Assembly (NCBI GenBank): GCA_963932465.1
Contig: OZ010786.1
Coordinates: forward strand, 534,443,073 to 534,507,072
Length of the DNA: 64,000 nucleotides
Direction: 5' to 3'
Source of the DNA: Maratus speciosus
Taxonomy: Eukaryota; Arthropoda; Arachnida; Araneae; Salticidae
Positions 47,168-59,859 of the stretch are shown piece by piece. The translations under genes and the position numbers were made by a program. The notes below the pieces were generated by a model. It searched no databases. It saw only the letters and a program-made list of their open reading frames with translations, and was not told the DNA's origin. How positions within the stretch are numbered: the first letter of the stretch is position 1; each line of letters opens with the position of its first letter.

Positions 47168-48070
47168 CAGGGTGAGTCAGAAATATCGAAACAATAGGCT
47201 ATTTCCTTAAATATTGCCTCTAGGCACATACTTCCAATTGAAAAGTTTCATAAAAAAAGGTGCAAAATTTAATGACACAAGTTCAAACTCCATGTGTGTG
47301 TGTTGGTGGGGGGGGGGGGTATTTGAAAAAATACGAAAATTGAATTATTATACGGCCAACGTAGGGTAAAAATTCGAATCAGGAAAACTTTTCTTATCCT
47401 TTTCTGAATTAAACACAAAAAACTGCCTCTTCATATCTGTAAAACTCGCAGAGTTATGACCGTTTAAATAATTCATCAGGTTTTAAGGGATTAGACACAA
47501 ATTGAAATGCATACAATCCAAGAAACAATGTTACTTTAAGAATTCTAGGTAATATGTAAAAAATATATTTGTTGTGTTAGAATTTTGATTTCTTTTCTCT
47601 TTTTGTAATGGTTAACCATGCAATTTGCAAACAAAATCACATCCTATTATTTCTCATAAAGTTTTAAAAAAAATTAAATGATTGGTATTTTTTTAAGCGG
47701 ATTTAATTTAAAATCTTTATAACTCGAAACATTATTCATCGGATTTCATTTTTTTTTCAATTAATTAAAGTGGAAAGTATAATTTTAGTTTTGTTTCAGG
47801 ATTTTTTTTAAATATTAATTTTAAAAATATTAAAAATACTCATAAAAAAATTATGTAACTTATTTTTAAAAAAATCACACTTTCAAAAGTGATTTTTTTT
47901 TTAAATTTACCGAAACAAAACTAATTAAAACTAAACAAAAAAGACATGTTCCAAGTTTGCATTTTTTTATTTACGATTCTTGAGTTATATGAATTTAAAG
48001 ACAAAAAAAAACAAAAAAAAACGCATTTAATGTTTTAAACCTAGATTAACTCCTAATAAAATGTTTAAAT

Positions 48071-48126
<56 letters not shown>

Positions 48127-49619
48127 GCACGTGTAAAAGTAACTTCTTTCTGTAGCTTAAACTCCCGATTCAGTTTAACTTTTGCAGTTTCAACCTCCTT
48201 TTTGTACTATTTAAATGTCCATAAATAAATGTTAAATGTGTAATTTGAAATAATCATTTTTTTTAACATGCCGATTAAGAGTTTTTCATAATTTTAGCCC
48301 TCACAACTTCAGGCTTTTTGTTGTCTCGGTTACGCCGTTAGAAAAGTTTGTATTCTGGGGCCGGGCCATAGCCGGGACTGGCTTCCTTATTCCTAGGTCT
48401 CCACGGGCCGAAATGTTCCGTCTCGGACTGGAGACATCCCGTATTAAAATCATTATCTGAGACTTATCTAATCCGTGCAAAAATAAGTAAAATTTGCCCA
48501 GCACAAAAAATTTAAAACAAATGCACATATTTTTAAATGGCCATTATTTTACAATAAAACTTTAAAATTCATATTTTTAAGGGATAGTAGATTTTAAGGC
48601 AAAAATATTAAAGTACAGTAAAACTAGTGACAAAAATCTGTCTATAACGGAATCCTTTCTTAAACCCCAAAAATCTGATGATCCATGGAAAATTAATATA
48701 ATAATACCTGAAAAAAATATACTATATTTACAACTCCTAAAACGGGAACTTGTCTATAACGCTCTTTTTTTTTCTTTTCTGTGTCATAGCGTCTTAAAAT
48801 ATTTTAACTTATAGCATTTTTCAATGTCTCCAACACATGGGATATGGATTAATGATATTAAAGGAGAAGTGAATCATTTACACATCTATAGAGTTTCATT
48901 AATAAAACAAATTATCACAGCTTTTGACACTTCTTTAAAAATAATAATTATAAACACGAAAAGAGAAAAGCTATAATAATTATTTTTGGTCAGAACTTCT
49001 CCATATGAAACCTTTTAACCATATCAATGTAAAAAACTATGTAGAAATTTAGTCTGGCCGGGCCAGGCTACGATTTGAACTTTTTTCCAATGGGTCGGTT
49101 CGGGACCGGACCTAGATATTTCGACCAGTGTAGACCTCTAGTGCTGACCACCAGCATATTTTAAAAGCAGGTTTAACGTAAAATTTATACACTGCCTATT
49201 TTATGTCCAAAGGAGAATCACTGTCTTAAATCGACTTTTAATAATCTACAATTTGAAGATGATTCCTATCTTGCATTCAAAATGAGTCAAAAACTCGTCG
49301 CTCAGAGGCATGGATAAACGGTGTAAGTCACGAATTTTGGATTTTGATATATCTGCAAATTTTGAAGAAATCGAGATGACTTTTTTGTGTTTAATTCAGA
49401 AATGGATAAGGAAAAATTTCTTAATTGTGAATTTTACACTACGGGGGCCGTATAAAAATTTAGTTTTTTGTATTTTATCAAATAGACCCCCCCATGGAGT
49501 TGCAACTTATGTCATTAACATTTGCACCCTTTTTTATGAAACTTTGAAATTGGAAGTATGGGTCTAGGGGCAACATTTAAGAAAATAGACTATTGTTTCG
49601 ATATTTATGAATCACCCTC
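47168..49619. mobile_element. TIR element, 2,452 bp, inside the tandem repeat
   Basis: CAGGGTGAGTCA at the left and GAGGGTGATTCA in reverse complement at the right begin inverted repeats of about 300 bp. They share AATATCGAAACAATAG, CATACTTCCAATT, AAAGTTTCATAAAAAA, TATACGGCC and TCTGAATTAAACACAAAAAA. TA flanks both sides (47,166-47,167; 49,620-49,621), and the interrupted unit rejoins at that TA. The inside has a run of about 50 T at 48,072-48,121 and a decayed hAT-type GC-rich element at about 48,394-49,140. No transposase is readable. Terminal sequence and TA target fit Tc1/mariner. Confidence 0.85.
48394..49140. mobile_element. Decayed hAT-type element with GGCCGGGCC-like ends
   Basis: TAGGTCTCCACGGGCC at the left and TAGAGGTCTACACTGG in reverse complement at the right resemble the ends of the intact hAT element at 55,581-57,017 (TAGATGTCTGCACGGGCC). 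GGCCGGGCC motifs lie near both ends, at 48,361 outside the left end and at 49,054. The flanking 8 bp do not match, so borders are uncertain. Confidence 0.45.
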
Positions 49620-50169
49620 TATATAGTTCCATAAATAAAGTAGTATCAATAATGGAAGGTCAATTGACTGCGTCAATTAATATAGTGATGACATGAGGAA
49701 CTGTTGCGTAGTTTTACTATTGACGGATGCGAAACAGATGTTTTCACTGAAAGTAACAAGAATATCGTGAAACAGGAGTGAACAATTATTTTCTGTTTCA
49801 AAACTGAATTCAATATTGCTGTCAATACAGATCAGATTGTTAAAGATATTGTCAATATTTTGAACACATGATCAGTATTGTGAGACATTCAATTTAACTG
49901 ACATCTCTCTTTACAATATTGATAATATCCTTAACATTGTAAAATCAAAAACTATATAAAAAAAAAAATACTACTAATTGCGACTTCGTTATTCCCCCAT
50001 TCTGAGATTATTAGAAATATTACATAAAAACACATTTTTACAAGCAGGTTTTCATATTACAAGTTCCATTTCGTATACGATTTTACTATTCGCTGATCTA
50101 TGTAATTTCTTGCAATTCCATTGGTCAATAAACCTATTCCTCGAATCCGCTTCTGTTCCATATATATAG

Positions 50170-52517
50170 CTGCAAAATCCCACCTTTTTTTACACATATG
50201 CTGAAGTATGACAGTATGCGGAATGCAACCAAAACTAGCCTGCTAGAAGTTAAAAAGTTCTGGTGTAAAAAACGTTCTTTTGTCTGCTTATAAAACCATA
50301 TAATTATTATTATATGAAAAATTACAATAACATTAGGTGAAGCGACATGTAATAATGCTAAACTGCAAGACTAGAAAGTACTCAAATATTTTGAAATTTC
50401 TCAGTAAATTATACTCTGAATATATTTTATTTATTTTTTTTACAAAACTTGTAGGTTATATCAACATTAATACTTATAGTTTAGAATGTTTACTTGATCT
50501 TGAAGTTCATTATTCGATGTCCATGAATAAATATTTTCATATTTTTAAGTACATTTAAGCATAAAGCTGTTAGGGTAAATTCTATAGTATTTATACTTTA
50601 AAATATTACTAACAACGAAAACATGATAAAACATTTTTAAAAGTAGTTAGGTCTTCTCAAACATAAACTTTTCGAAAATATCTTTAAAATGTTTGAAGTT
50701 TACTTTACTCCGGGGTTTCTAAAATGTTATGCTTATACCCAATTTTTTAAGAGCTTACTAATTATACTCTAAAATAAACATAAATTTACGTAACTCCTGT
50801 AAAGATTTTTTTGTTGTTTATTTGTTTAGATTTAACGTACTTTTCCCAAGGTACAAGGTAATAATATAGCATTAGCAATACAAGAAAAGTTAAATATTCA
50901 CGAGTAATTACCACGATGTTTATCCATGTTAATGCATAACGTATATTTTGAAAAAAAAGTACATTTTTTACTGATACATCATTAAAATCTATTTTTTTAA
51001 AGAAATATTAATTATAGGGTATGTGAAATTCAAATTAATAAACGAAAAGAATGCTAATAAGGAGATAATATATCTTAATTATAATTTTATAAATAAAGTT
51101 CAATAAATAAATAAGTAAACTAATTCGATAATTATAAATTTTCTTTTACTCCAGAGCTAGATAGAATACTAGCTCTACTCTTGAAAGAAAACGATCCTGA
51201 CTCCTAAATTGTGGCTTAAATCTTAAATATTTTTAAATACTATATACATGCTTTTAACGTCGCAAAATTTTTGCCCAATTTAAAATGGAAATTTCAATTT
51301 GAAATGTTTTGTAAGAAAAACAAAATACAAATATTATTAGGATTTCAATGACAATTTGCGAAATTTAGCTGAATATGTTCACATAAATTTTATATTATTT
51401 ATTTAAAAACGGATTATTTTAGTTATGAAACAAAATATTAATGTGCGCATTTTTAATAAAGTTTATATTTTTTTGGAGGGAGAGGGGTTATTAACATAAG
51501 TAAGGGTAATTGTTCAAGAATATGGAACAAGTCTAACTATATGTTTCCAAAAATGAACAAATTATATAATCGTATCATAGGTATCAGAAATGGGGTGCGA
51601 CAAAAATACGCGAAGTGTTATTTATACATATGAAGGCGATATTTAACCATATTCTTGAAGAAAAGTTTAAGTAATCCAAAAAATTATATCAATAAGATGA
51701 ATATAATATCTCAATAAATAAATTTTGGTAAACAATAGGAATTTAAGATAAAACAGGCCGTCAGAATGCTTTCATAATTTTACTAATTATAAGTGCTTAT
51801 TCTTTTTTGCACGAAGTATTTAAATTTCAACAAATCCTCTTTCAGAGGTTTTTTTTCCCCTACTAAATTTTAGTAACGAAGACTGTTCTAAATTTTAAAC
51901 CTTAACCGGCGAAGTCGCCATATAAGTAGCATTGTCATCCTTATACGAAACACTTTTATACTTATATTTTGAAATCATGATCATGAGAAATTTACTTTCA
52001 AACTATAGTGGTGTAAATAGAATTCAAAAATATAATCAAGTAATTAACGCTACCGTCCGTTAATTTTTAAAATTTGCCGTATAGCCTTTATTATGGCATG
52101 GCATGAAGGAAACAGCGTTGTTGGAATATTATTTTTTTTTTTATTTAAATTCCTATCTTTTGAAATGTGTTTAATCGTGTTTTTTTTACTAACCTATTTA
52201 TTTATTTTTCATAATATTTCGTGCTTCAATTACGAAAAAATGGAAATTAAAATGTCTATTATCGTATAAATAGAGTTTAATGTGATAAAATAAGTACTTT
52301 GTAATTGTCTTTATTCAGAATATTCTCGCATTTTTTATCGCATTTCATCGTAATTCCTCATGCATAATGGGCACCCGTGTGTAATGCGCAACACGTTTTT
52401 CTTGAGAATAAAAAATCCTCCTACTTTATAATACGCACCATAATTTTATTAGGAGAAAGTCGAATATATGAGAAAATATTTCTGTAAAAATATTGATTAA
52501 AAAAAAATATTTAACCC
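50170..52517. other. Unassigned AT-rich DNA
   Basis: More than 2 kb with no recognisable gene or repeat. The 73-residue frame at 50,337-50,558 has no family resemblance. A GGAGGGAGAGGGG tract lies at 51,474-51,487. Confidence 0.5.
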
Positions 52518-52784
52518 TCCAAGCGTCTTGCAAAAGGGTAAAATTGTAATGTTGTTTTCTTTGCATTTTGTTTTAAATGCTAAGAAAATATGATTCTTTC
52601 AACATTATAAAAAAAAACTCAATTACAAATATGAATGTAATCCTTGACAGTATTAATCACTCTTGAATGTATTTAAAATTCATTAAATCAATAAAATTAT
52701 ATTATCATAAATACTGCGTGTATTGCTGTGAAACCTGGAGCTTAGTGAACGGAATATTACGCTCCAAACACTTAGAGGGTAATA
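52518..52784 (-). repeat. Dispersed repeat B, copy 2
   Basis: Reverse complement of 33,648-33,918. It begins AGCGTCTTGCAAAAGGGTA (52,522) and ends CTTAGAGGGT (about 52,771), where a different element starts. Confidence 0.8.
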
Positions 52785-54440
52785 CTAGCAAACCCCGCGG
52801 CTTTGCTCACGTAATAGTTGAAATATGCCAAGTGATATTTATATGTCTAATTTTTTTAGAAGAAAATATTCTTTTAAGAATAATTCCAAAATTACTATTT
52901 AAAACAGAGTTTGACTAAACTTCATTATTACACTGCTATTAGACTTAAATTAATAAAAAGAAATAATAGTAAAAAATGATAATTTACAAAATATTTTTAA
53001 AATTTAATGCTCAATTAATACGCTCATTTCAGTATTCATTTGAAGTTTTGAATTTTTTAGAAACCATCTTCATACATCTTAAAATTAAACATCATGTCAA
53101 ATTCCAAGTTGTACCAACTCTCTCAACATAAAGGGCTATGTTGAAATAGGAACTTTCACCATTTATTTGCGAAGATTAATTTTGAAATCGGTTTGTTATT
53201 TCCTAATATTCTACAGAAACGTAATTTAGAAAGCTTTTAAAGGACATTTTTAGAACGTTTATTGTTCCTGTGAACCCAAGAATGTAGAATCATCGGCATA
53301 AGATATAGCCTGTGTAGGAACAGAGACTGTTACCATCGATTCGCAACTATTTCTTTTATAATCGATTTATATTCCCTGAAATTGCTTAGAAATCGTAATT
53401 TAGGAATTTTTTAGAACGCTTTTCTCACCTCCACTTCGCTTCACCCTTTTTTAATTCGAATTTGTTTTCGACAGTCCTTCAGGGGCATTTATATTTTATA
53501 AGTAACTACCATGCTATATTTTTAGTTTCTAGTCTCTTCAGTATCACAGAAATCACAATTTAAAAAGTTTTTTGCTCCTGCAACATTCTGGTGGTAGTGG
53601 CATAGACATAAAATATAGCTCATGTTTGAGCAGGTTCTATCAGCAACAATTTGTCACCATTATTTTTAAAATTGGTTTAGTACTTGATATGATTGCATAA
53701 AAATTGTAATTTAGAACGTTTTTAGAAGGCTTTATTTCATGAGAACGTCCATAATTCAAAATCGCATTTTTGGAAAGTTTTTTGCTCTTGCATCTCCTCT
53801 GGCGTAATGCAAACAGACGTAAAATATAGCCAATCTTGGAGGAAGAGCTGTCACAATCATTTTTACACCATTATATTTGAAATCGGTTCAGTACTTCCTG
53901 AGATTGCTTAGAAATCTCAATTTAGAACGTTTTTTACAACGCTTTTTTGCGATTTTTTACACCTTTCAAGTTTCGATTTTTTTAGGAAATGTCCTTATAC
54001 ATTGATATCTTATAAGTAACTACAATTCCAAATTTCATGATTCTAGTCACGTCCATAACTAAAAAGCTGTAATTTAGAATGTTTATTTTTCTTCCGTAAC
54101 CCCCAGGTGGTCGTGATAAAAACAAAAAACAGAGCCTATGTTAAAGCAAAGTGTGTCACAATCAATTCAGAACCATTACTTTTGAAATCGATTTGATACT
54201 TTCCAAAATTGAGTAAAATCACCATTTAGAATATTTTATAAAACCCTTTTCACGCATTTTCACACCTTTTAAATTTCGAATTTTTTAAGAACTGTTCTTA
54301 GAAAATTTCGAATTTTTTAAGAACTGTTCTTAGAAATCCTTTATATCTAATAAGTAACTAATATTTCAAATTTAATATTTCTAGGCCCTTCAGTAACGCA
54401 TAAATCGCAATCATAAAAAACAATTAACATGTCTTTAAGC
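52785..54440 (-). mobile_element. Repeat element with CCCCGCGGCTTTGCTCACG end
   Basis: CTAGCAAACCCCGCGGCTTT (52,785) with GCTCACG after it is the kind of end known from many arthropod repeats and, on the minus strand, would be a Helitron-like CTAG followed by T. Downstream, four to five degenerate modules occur at 53,180-54,420. Each pairs an ATAAAATATAGCC(T/A)-like stretch (53,301, 53,607, 53,819 and a weaker 54,127) with a GAAATCGGTT(C/T)AGTACTT stretch (53,185, 53,667, 53,877, 54,183). The same pairing of phrases is familiar from lepidopteran repeats. The far border is approximate and the class uncertain. Confidence 0.45.
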
Positions 54441-55572
54441 GATGACAATATAAACTAACAAAGCACTTAATATAATAATTATATTTCATCTAAAAATTAT
54501 TAAATTTCTTCATTTTGAAATATTTAAACATCCCTTTTCGAAATTTGATCTAAAATTCATTTTGGTTTAAATTTACTAATAATGTATAAAAATAAAGCAC
54601 ATTATATATTAAGTTCATAAAATCTATGTGTATATGAAGAAAAAGCGTAAACAAAAATTAAAGAAAAATGAATTACATGTTAAAATGTCTAAATCTAAAT
54701 AACAGAATGTAAATTGGAGGAAATTGCTATAAAATTCAGATTTTACAATTTCTAGTGGTACCTTACAGAATCAAATTGCAGAGATTATTAAAAATATTTT
54801 TTTATTAAAACCGAAATTGAAATAATACAGTGGTAATTAATATTTAGAAATACTTTTCTTTAGTAGAGAAGGCGGAATTAAATCTTTACCGTAAAAAAAG
54901 TGCAACTTTATTAAGTGTGCAATAGGATAACTTGAAATTTTTTTAAATATCGTATATTTAATCTATAAAAATTCTATCAGAAATCCATTTCAAGACGCTT
55001 TAGATATGCGAACTTCAACTTTGAGCTCATTTTGCATATTATTATCTGAGCTATCATTAAAAAGCTTTATGCATTTCAGTTCTTAAACTTCTTCAAAAAA
55101 TGTCTTCTGGTTTGGTCGTATAAGGTAACTGAAGAATCCAAATATGATGTCAAAATATTTGTGTGTTCAAAATGATAATATTTTCAACCATTCCAATATG
55201 TAGTTCAGTTACTTAATTTATTGTTTTAACAAACATTTAACGAAGATTTTAATGGAAAGGTGATTTCTATCTGAGTATAATTGGAGATAAAATAACTTTG
55301 GAATCCGTTCTTGTTTTAGTCATTTCACCGTTTTTATAGAGTACCTCTTACACTGATGAATTTCACGTACGAAACAAATGAATTACAAAACATTGCATTG
55401 AAATTTTATTACTCTCGTTCTTGAGAAATATATTTTTTTGTTATATGCATCCTGCATATTGTTCTTTGAAACATTTTTTTTTTAAATGTAGAACGTCTAT
55501 TCATGTATAAAGGAATATAATGACAGTTTTCATTATTTCATAAATCATATAGTCACATGTTGAAAAATATTC
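54441..55572. other. Unassigned AT-rich DNA
   Basis: Nothing recognised between the modular repeat and the hAT element. Confidence 0.5.
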
Positions 55573-55580
55573 CGTTGGCG

Positions 55581-57017
55581 TAGAGACTGCACGGGCCCGG
55601 GCTTGGCCCGAGGCCCGTACCCGGCCAGGACCGCGGGCCGGGCCGGGCCGGCGGAATAAAGGCAAATTTTCCAACGGGCCGGGCCGGCAGAATTAGGACA
55701 ATTTTTTCAACGGGCCGGGCCCAAAAAAATTGAACAGGCCTGCAGGACCGGGCCGGGCCGATAAAAAAAATTAATCGGGCCTATCGGCCCGATATAAGAA
55801 TTCAAGCGAAGTAGATAAAATACGAGCCATTTTCAATGAATATGATTTTCTCGAGAAGTAGAAATGTACGTCACGAGCCGATGCGAGTTTAACAACATCA
55901 ATACTGATATGTAACATGTCCATCGTAGAGATAGCCATCGTACAGATGGCGATGGAACAAAATGTCTGATTCCGAGCTTAATGTTTTTTTCAGCAGACTC
56001 GTGCCAGGACGGAACTGGTCTTAATCGATCTCAGGATGTGTAGGACAGGCATTATGTTTTGTAAAAGTATTAATAGTGATAATGAACTTCTGTTAACAGT
56101 ATCTTTGGAAATATACCTTAAGGGGTTCTCATATTCACTGCTTAACAATGCGAAACTTTCAAACACATTTTCTGACTCATTTTTAACGATAAAGGCATAA
56201 AATTCACAGGCCTGACTATTGAAGGCATTTGGAAATGAATAGCTTTCTCCATATTTTATAAATTACTTACAGAGATAACAGAGATTCTTGTTATGCGACC
56301 GTACGTTTTTCTCCTTTCCCGTGCTATCGCTTCCGGAAATTCGATTCATAGCGCTAACTTTGGCAGTATTTTCAAAGAAAGGTATATTGCTTTTATCTAG
56401 GAAAAATACCTCATTTACATAGTTTCTGAATAAGAATACCTGCCAATCTTACGTGTTTCCGAAAAGAAATGAATTCTCAAATGTGTCGAAATGTAACTTC
56501 TTTCGATTTGAGAAAAGCCTTAAAAATGAGAGAAATATTTTCGCAAATCTACTTTTATCATACAGCTTCAAAAGTTATCATGTTTTTAATTCTTTATTCT
56601 GAACTACATTAACTTTTTAATGAATCCTTATTGGAATTTCGAAATGTCTGTAGAGCCGATGACTAAAACACTGTGTAATCGTTAATGTTTACTATTGTGT
56701 GTTTTCTGCTTTGCGAACACATAGTAATCTAAAATATACTGTAAAATTTTGCCATAAATATGTACGTAGTATTCATTAAAAGAATCTTAATTGTATGTCG
56801 AGAAAAAACAGATTTTTTTTGTAGAAATTGAATCGGGCCGGGCCGGGCCTGTTTTCACTAATTTTTCTACGGGCCGGGCCGGGCCGAGAACTGTAAAAAG
56901 GCAAACGGGCCAGGCCGGGCTCGGGCCGAACTTTCAATTTTTACACCGGGCCGGGCCAAGATAGCTTTTGTTTGGGCCGGGCCCAGGCCCGGAAATTCCG
57001 GCCCGTGCAGACATCTA
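55581..57017. mobile_element. Non-autonomous hAT element with GC-rich ends, 1,437 bp
   Basis: CGTTGGCG is present at 55,573-55,580 and 57,018-57,025, an exact 8-bp duplication as hAT elements make. The ends read TAGAGACTGCACGGGCC (left) and TAGATGTCTGCACGGGCC (right, reverse complement). The first and last ~200 bp are packed with GGGCCGGGCC and related words separated by AT-rich spacers, while the middle ~1 kb is ordinary AT-rich DNA without a transposase. Subterminal repeats in hAT elements bind the transposase, so the GGGCCGGGCC words are probably its binding sites. Their GC content contrasts sharply with the window. Confidence 0.93.
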
Positions 57018-57025
57018 CGTTGGCG

Positions 57026-58684
57026 TCACAAGTTTTTTACTATTATATCATGCAACAAATGTTATGTAAATAGCAGCTGATATTACTTAATCCTTTGACA
57101 AACTCTAAAAAAGGGAAATGATATTTTTTTTTTCTAAATGCAATGTTGCTTTCATTTTTTATATAATTAAAATAAGACAAAGTATTTATAAATTTACACA
57201 CTTTGTAGAAAACTAAAATATTATTAGAGGAATGATTAAACTTCGATTTTAAATTAAAATTTATGTTACTGATTTTGTATTTTTTTTTTCCGAAATTGAT
57301 ATATAAAAGCAAAATTAGGTAATGCAAATTTTTAAAAATGTAAGAAAAACAATCTAAAAAATTAATCCTTTACATAAAAAAGTAACAGTACCTTTTATGC
57401 TACATTAATTCTTTTTTTAATTATTTTGAAGTCATCTATCAGCTTCACAGATGTAATTTACAATAATATCCTTCCTAATCAAATTTAATTATTATTTTAA
57501 GCCTTTTTTAAAATTCTGTTATTTGTTGAAATTTAAAATAATATTATTCATTCATATATATTTAGCAGAATAAGAAAAAATAAACCATAAAATAACTACA
57601 GAATAAAAATGAAAACTGTCGTAAATGAATCCATGACAGAGTAACGTTCAAACTTTCAGCCTTCCCGAAGAAAAAAAAAATACTTTATATGTTGTTCTAA
57701 TTAGATATAATTCACCTGACTTAAACTGAATGCATATAGATTACCAGAATATCTTTCTTTATAAAAAAAGGTTGCATATTTTTTCGATGAGTACATTCGG
57801 AAAAATAACTTGTTTATTAAATTACTACAATTACCATACAAACATAATGCTCAGAATTTTATTACTATTTGAATTATATATCTCTCCATCGGGGATTTTT
57901 TTTTTGTTTTTGCTTATACTTATTATGATATTTAATGATCCAGTACTAATAAATGTAAATGTACCAAACAATTTATATTAAATATTTAATTATTTAATCT
58001 CTTATACGAGTGCATTTTAAAATATATTCATTTTCACCATATGTTGTTAAGCATAAATTTTTAATAGCAGATGTACAAAATTAACAGGGTAGTATAATGA
58101 TATAAATAGATATAAATAATATAAATAAATAAATAGATATGCTTATTTTCAGACGAAGTCATCAAAATATTATGTATGAATATGCTTAAATTTGTTTTAT
58201 TTCTTGTTTACGGCATTATAGAAATATGCAACACGTTAATTTCCATTTTCATTGATCAACTGATGTTTTTCTGCAAAAAATCGTTTTTCCACAAATAAAT
58301 GATGGTCAAGCTTGCATATTGCAGAATACGTCTGATTCAAGACGTGTAAAAATATCAAATTTAAAGTGATGTCATTCTGTGGGTTTTTATATACTGGCGA
58401 AAAGCTGAAAACATCTTGGTTCTCCTAAATAGTTCAATTAAGTGTTTCGCTATGTGATGTACTATTCAACATCGTATAAATTGGAGCTTACAATTTACTA
58501 TTAGTTTTACTATTGGTCGAATACCTTTATTTAATAAGCATTTGAAATAAAAATTTTGGCTTGCTATACTACCTTATCATACATGTGTCATTATTTGACA
58601 TTTTCATTAATATTAGAGCTAAAAGAAAAGATATTCAAAAGGTGTTCAAATAATGATGTTTATATGAAATAAAAAACTGCAAGA
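57026..58684. other. Unassigned AT-rich DNA
   Basis: No gene recognised. Frames at 57,043-57,327 (minus) and 57,730-57,981 (plus) are AT-rich and lack family resemblance. Confidence 0.5.
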
Positions 58685-58879
58685 TACATGTAGTTATCAA
58701 AATAATCGAAACGCCTGTGAATAAAAATTACGTTTAAGAATGCGATTCGTAAGCGTTAACATATAATTCTAGCCGTCAGTTTTTTAAAAAATATATATAT
58801 ACGAACTGTATATATAATGGTAGTACCAGGTAGCTTCCGTGAAGTTGTATACGTCTTGGTTATTTGTCAAACGTGTAAA

Positions 58880-59101
58880 ATGTCAGATCTCACAGAGAGG
58901 CCAAATTGTAGCAGTCCTACTAATTAGAGCAACAGTGACCGAAACATCCCGGCTTTTATGCGTGTCAAGAAGTACGGTGTCTTAAGTCATGACAGTGTAT
59001 ACACAGCGTGGCAAGAAAAGCTCGGCCAAGTAAAATAGAAGACGGAAGGAGAAGCTGAGTGAAAGAGACCGACGGATATTAAAGCGGAAATGTCCAAAAA
59101 G
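58880..59101 (+). pseudogene. Tc1-like transposase, N-terminal part
   Basis: Begins MSDLTER, then a deletion that looks like loss of one 8-base tandem copy shifts the frame. The reading goes on as QRGQIVAVLLIRATVTETSR, LLCVSRSTVS, VMTVYTQRGKKSSAK and RRRKEKLSERDRRILKR, with two in-frame stops. It is the first helix-turn-helix and the linker of a Tc1 transposase. It ends at the insertion point. Confidence 0.82.
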
Positions 59102-59640
59102 ATTCCTGAGATCCAGGATTCTGACGTCATGTCAGGAGTACTGGGACACATCAACAAAGGGCAGGCACACACACGAACTCATTCCTAAAGTTTCTCTTCA
59201 ACTTTATAACCTCACGCCGTACACGACCAGCTTTCTGACGGTCCATGGCCTCTTCAAGGCCTTCCTAGAGAAATTTAAGTGTACCTCTTCCAACCTGTGA
59301 GAGTGCGGTGATGTGGGCAATGCAAGTCATGTCTACTTCCACTGTAAACTCACACGACTCTGGCATTTAAATCGCCCGGCATCTCCACCAGAAGGCTGGC
59401 TCCCTAATATACTTAGACGCACCCTCCTACTAAACAAACTAAAACACATCCATAAACACCTTTTTGAAATTTCAACTCTAACTACGCATTCTGGGCATAC
59501 AGCAGCTTCAGCTGCCCCTTGTCTCACATTCACCCACAGCTTTTCGCGTAGAGGATATTTTCTCCGGCGGAACGAATCTTGTCTTGTAATTATTTTTTCT
59601 CGCCTTCCTTCTCTTACCTGCTACCTGTCGCGTTAGGTTT
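59102..59640 (+). pseudogene. LINE ORF2 C-terminus (R1/Jockey type)
   Basis: The reading CQEYWDTSTKGRHTHELIPK, then YTTSFLTVHGLFKAFLEKF, is the linker after the RNase H region of arthropod R1/Jockey-type ORF2. It is followed by a zinc-knuckle: the first Cys codon is TGA (stop, near 59,295), then ECGDVGNASHVYFHC supplies the other Cys, His and Cys. The C-terminal tail runs to about 59,450 (LRRTLLLNKLKHIHKHLF). Endonuclease, reverse transcriptase and RNase H are missing, as in a 5'-truncated copy. A 3' untranslated part with an AATAAAG signal (59,754) follows. Confidence 0.8.
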
Positions 59641-59859
59641 TATTCACCTGGCAAGTGCGACTCGACACGGGATTTTATATACATACCGCCCACTGTCGCG
59701 ATACTGGCGGCTTCAGCTCTGGCTGAAAACTGAATTCTTTTTTTTAAGACCTTAATAAAGACGACCGGGATGGACACTATGCTCTACAGACTTGGTTTCC
59801 TTGTCTGAGCTGTCCCTCTTATAGTCTAAGAGCTAGCAACGTCAAAAAACACGTCATTT

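Larger units (their letters stand above)
45522..50168 (+). repeat. ~550-bp tandem repeat, four copies, split by an insertion
   Basis: ATAAATAAAGTAGTATCAAT (or a close variant) starts units at about 45,525, 46,084, 46,627 and 49,632. The first three are 559 and 543 bp apart. The distance to the fourth is 551 bp once the inserted element and its TA are subtracted. Each unit contains GAAACAGGAGTG, TCAATATTGCTGT, GAACACAT, AATATCCTTAACATT and TTGGTCAATAAACCTAT, and ends in CCATATATAT. Similar open frames at 45,836-46,078 and 49,978-50,169 are broken in the other units. Confidence 0.9.

Noticed and set aside
48301..48528. 75-residue minus-strand frame with Arg/Gly-rich part
   Set aside because: It covers the GC-rich hAT-like remnant; composition explains the frame.
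55600..55790. CpG-island promoter or rDNA fragment
   Set aside because: The GC richness is made of a GGGCCGGGCC word repeated at both ends of a hAT element with an 8-bp duplication; no transcription unit is visible.
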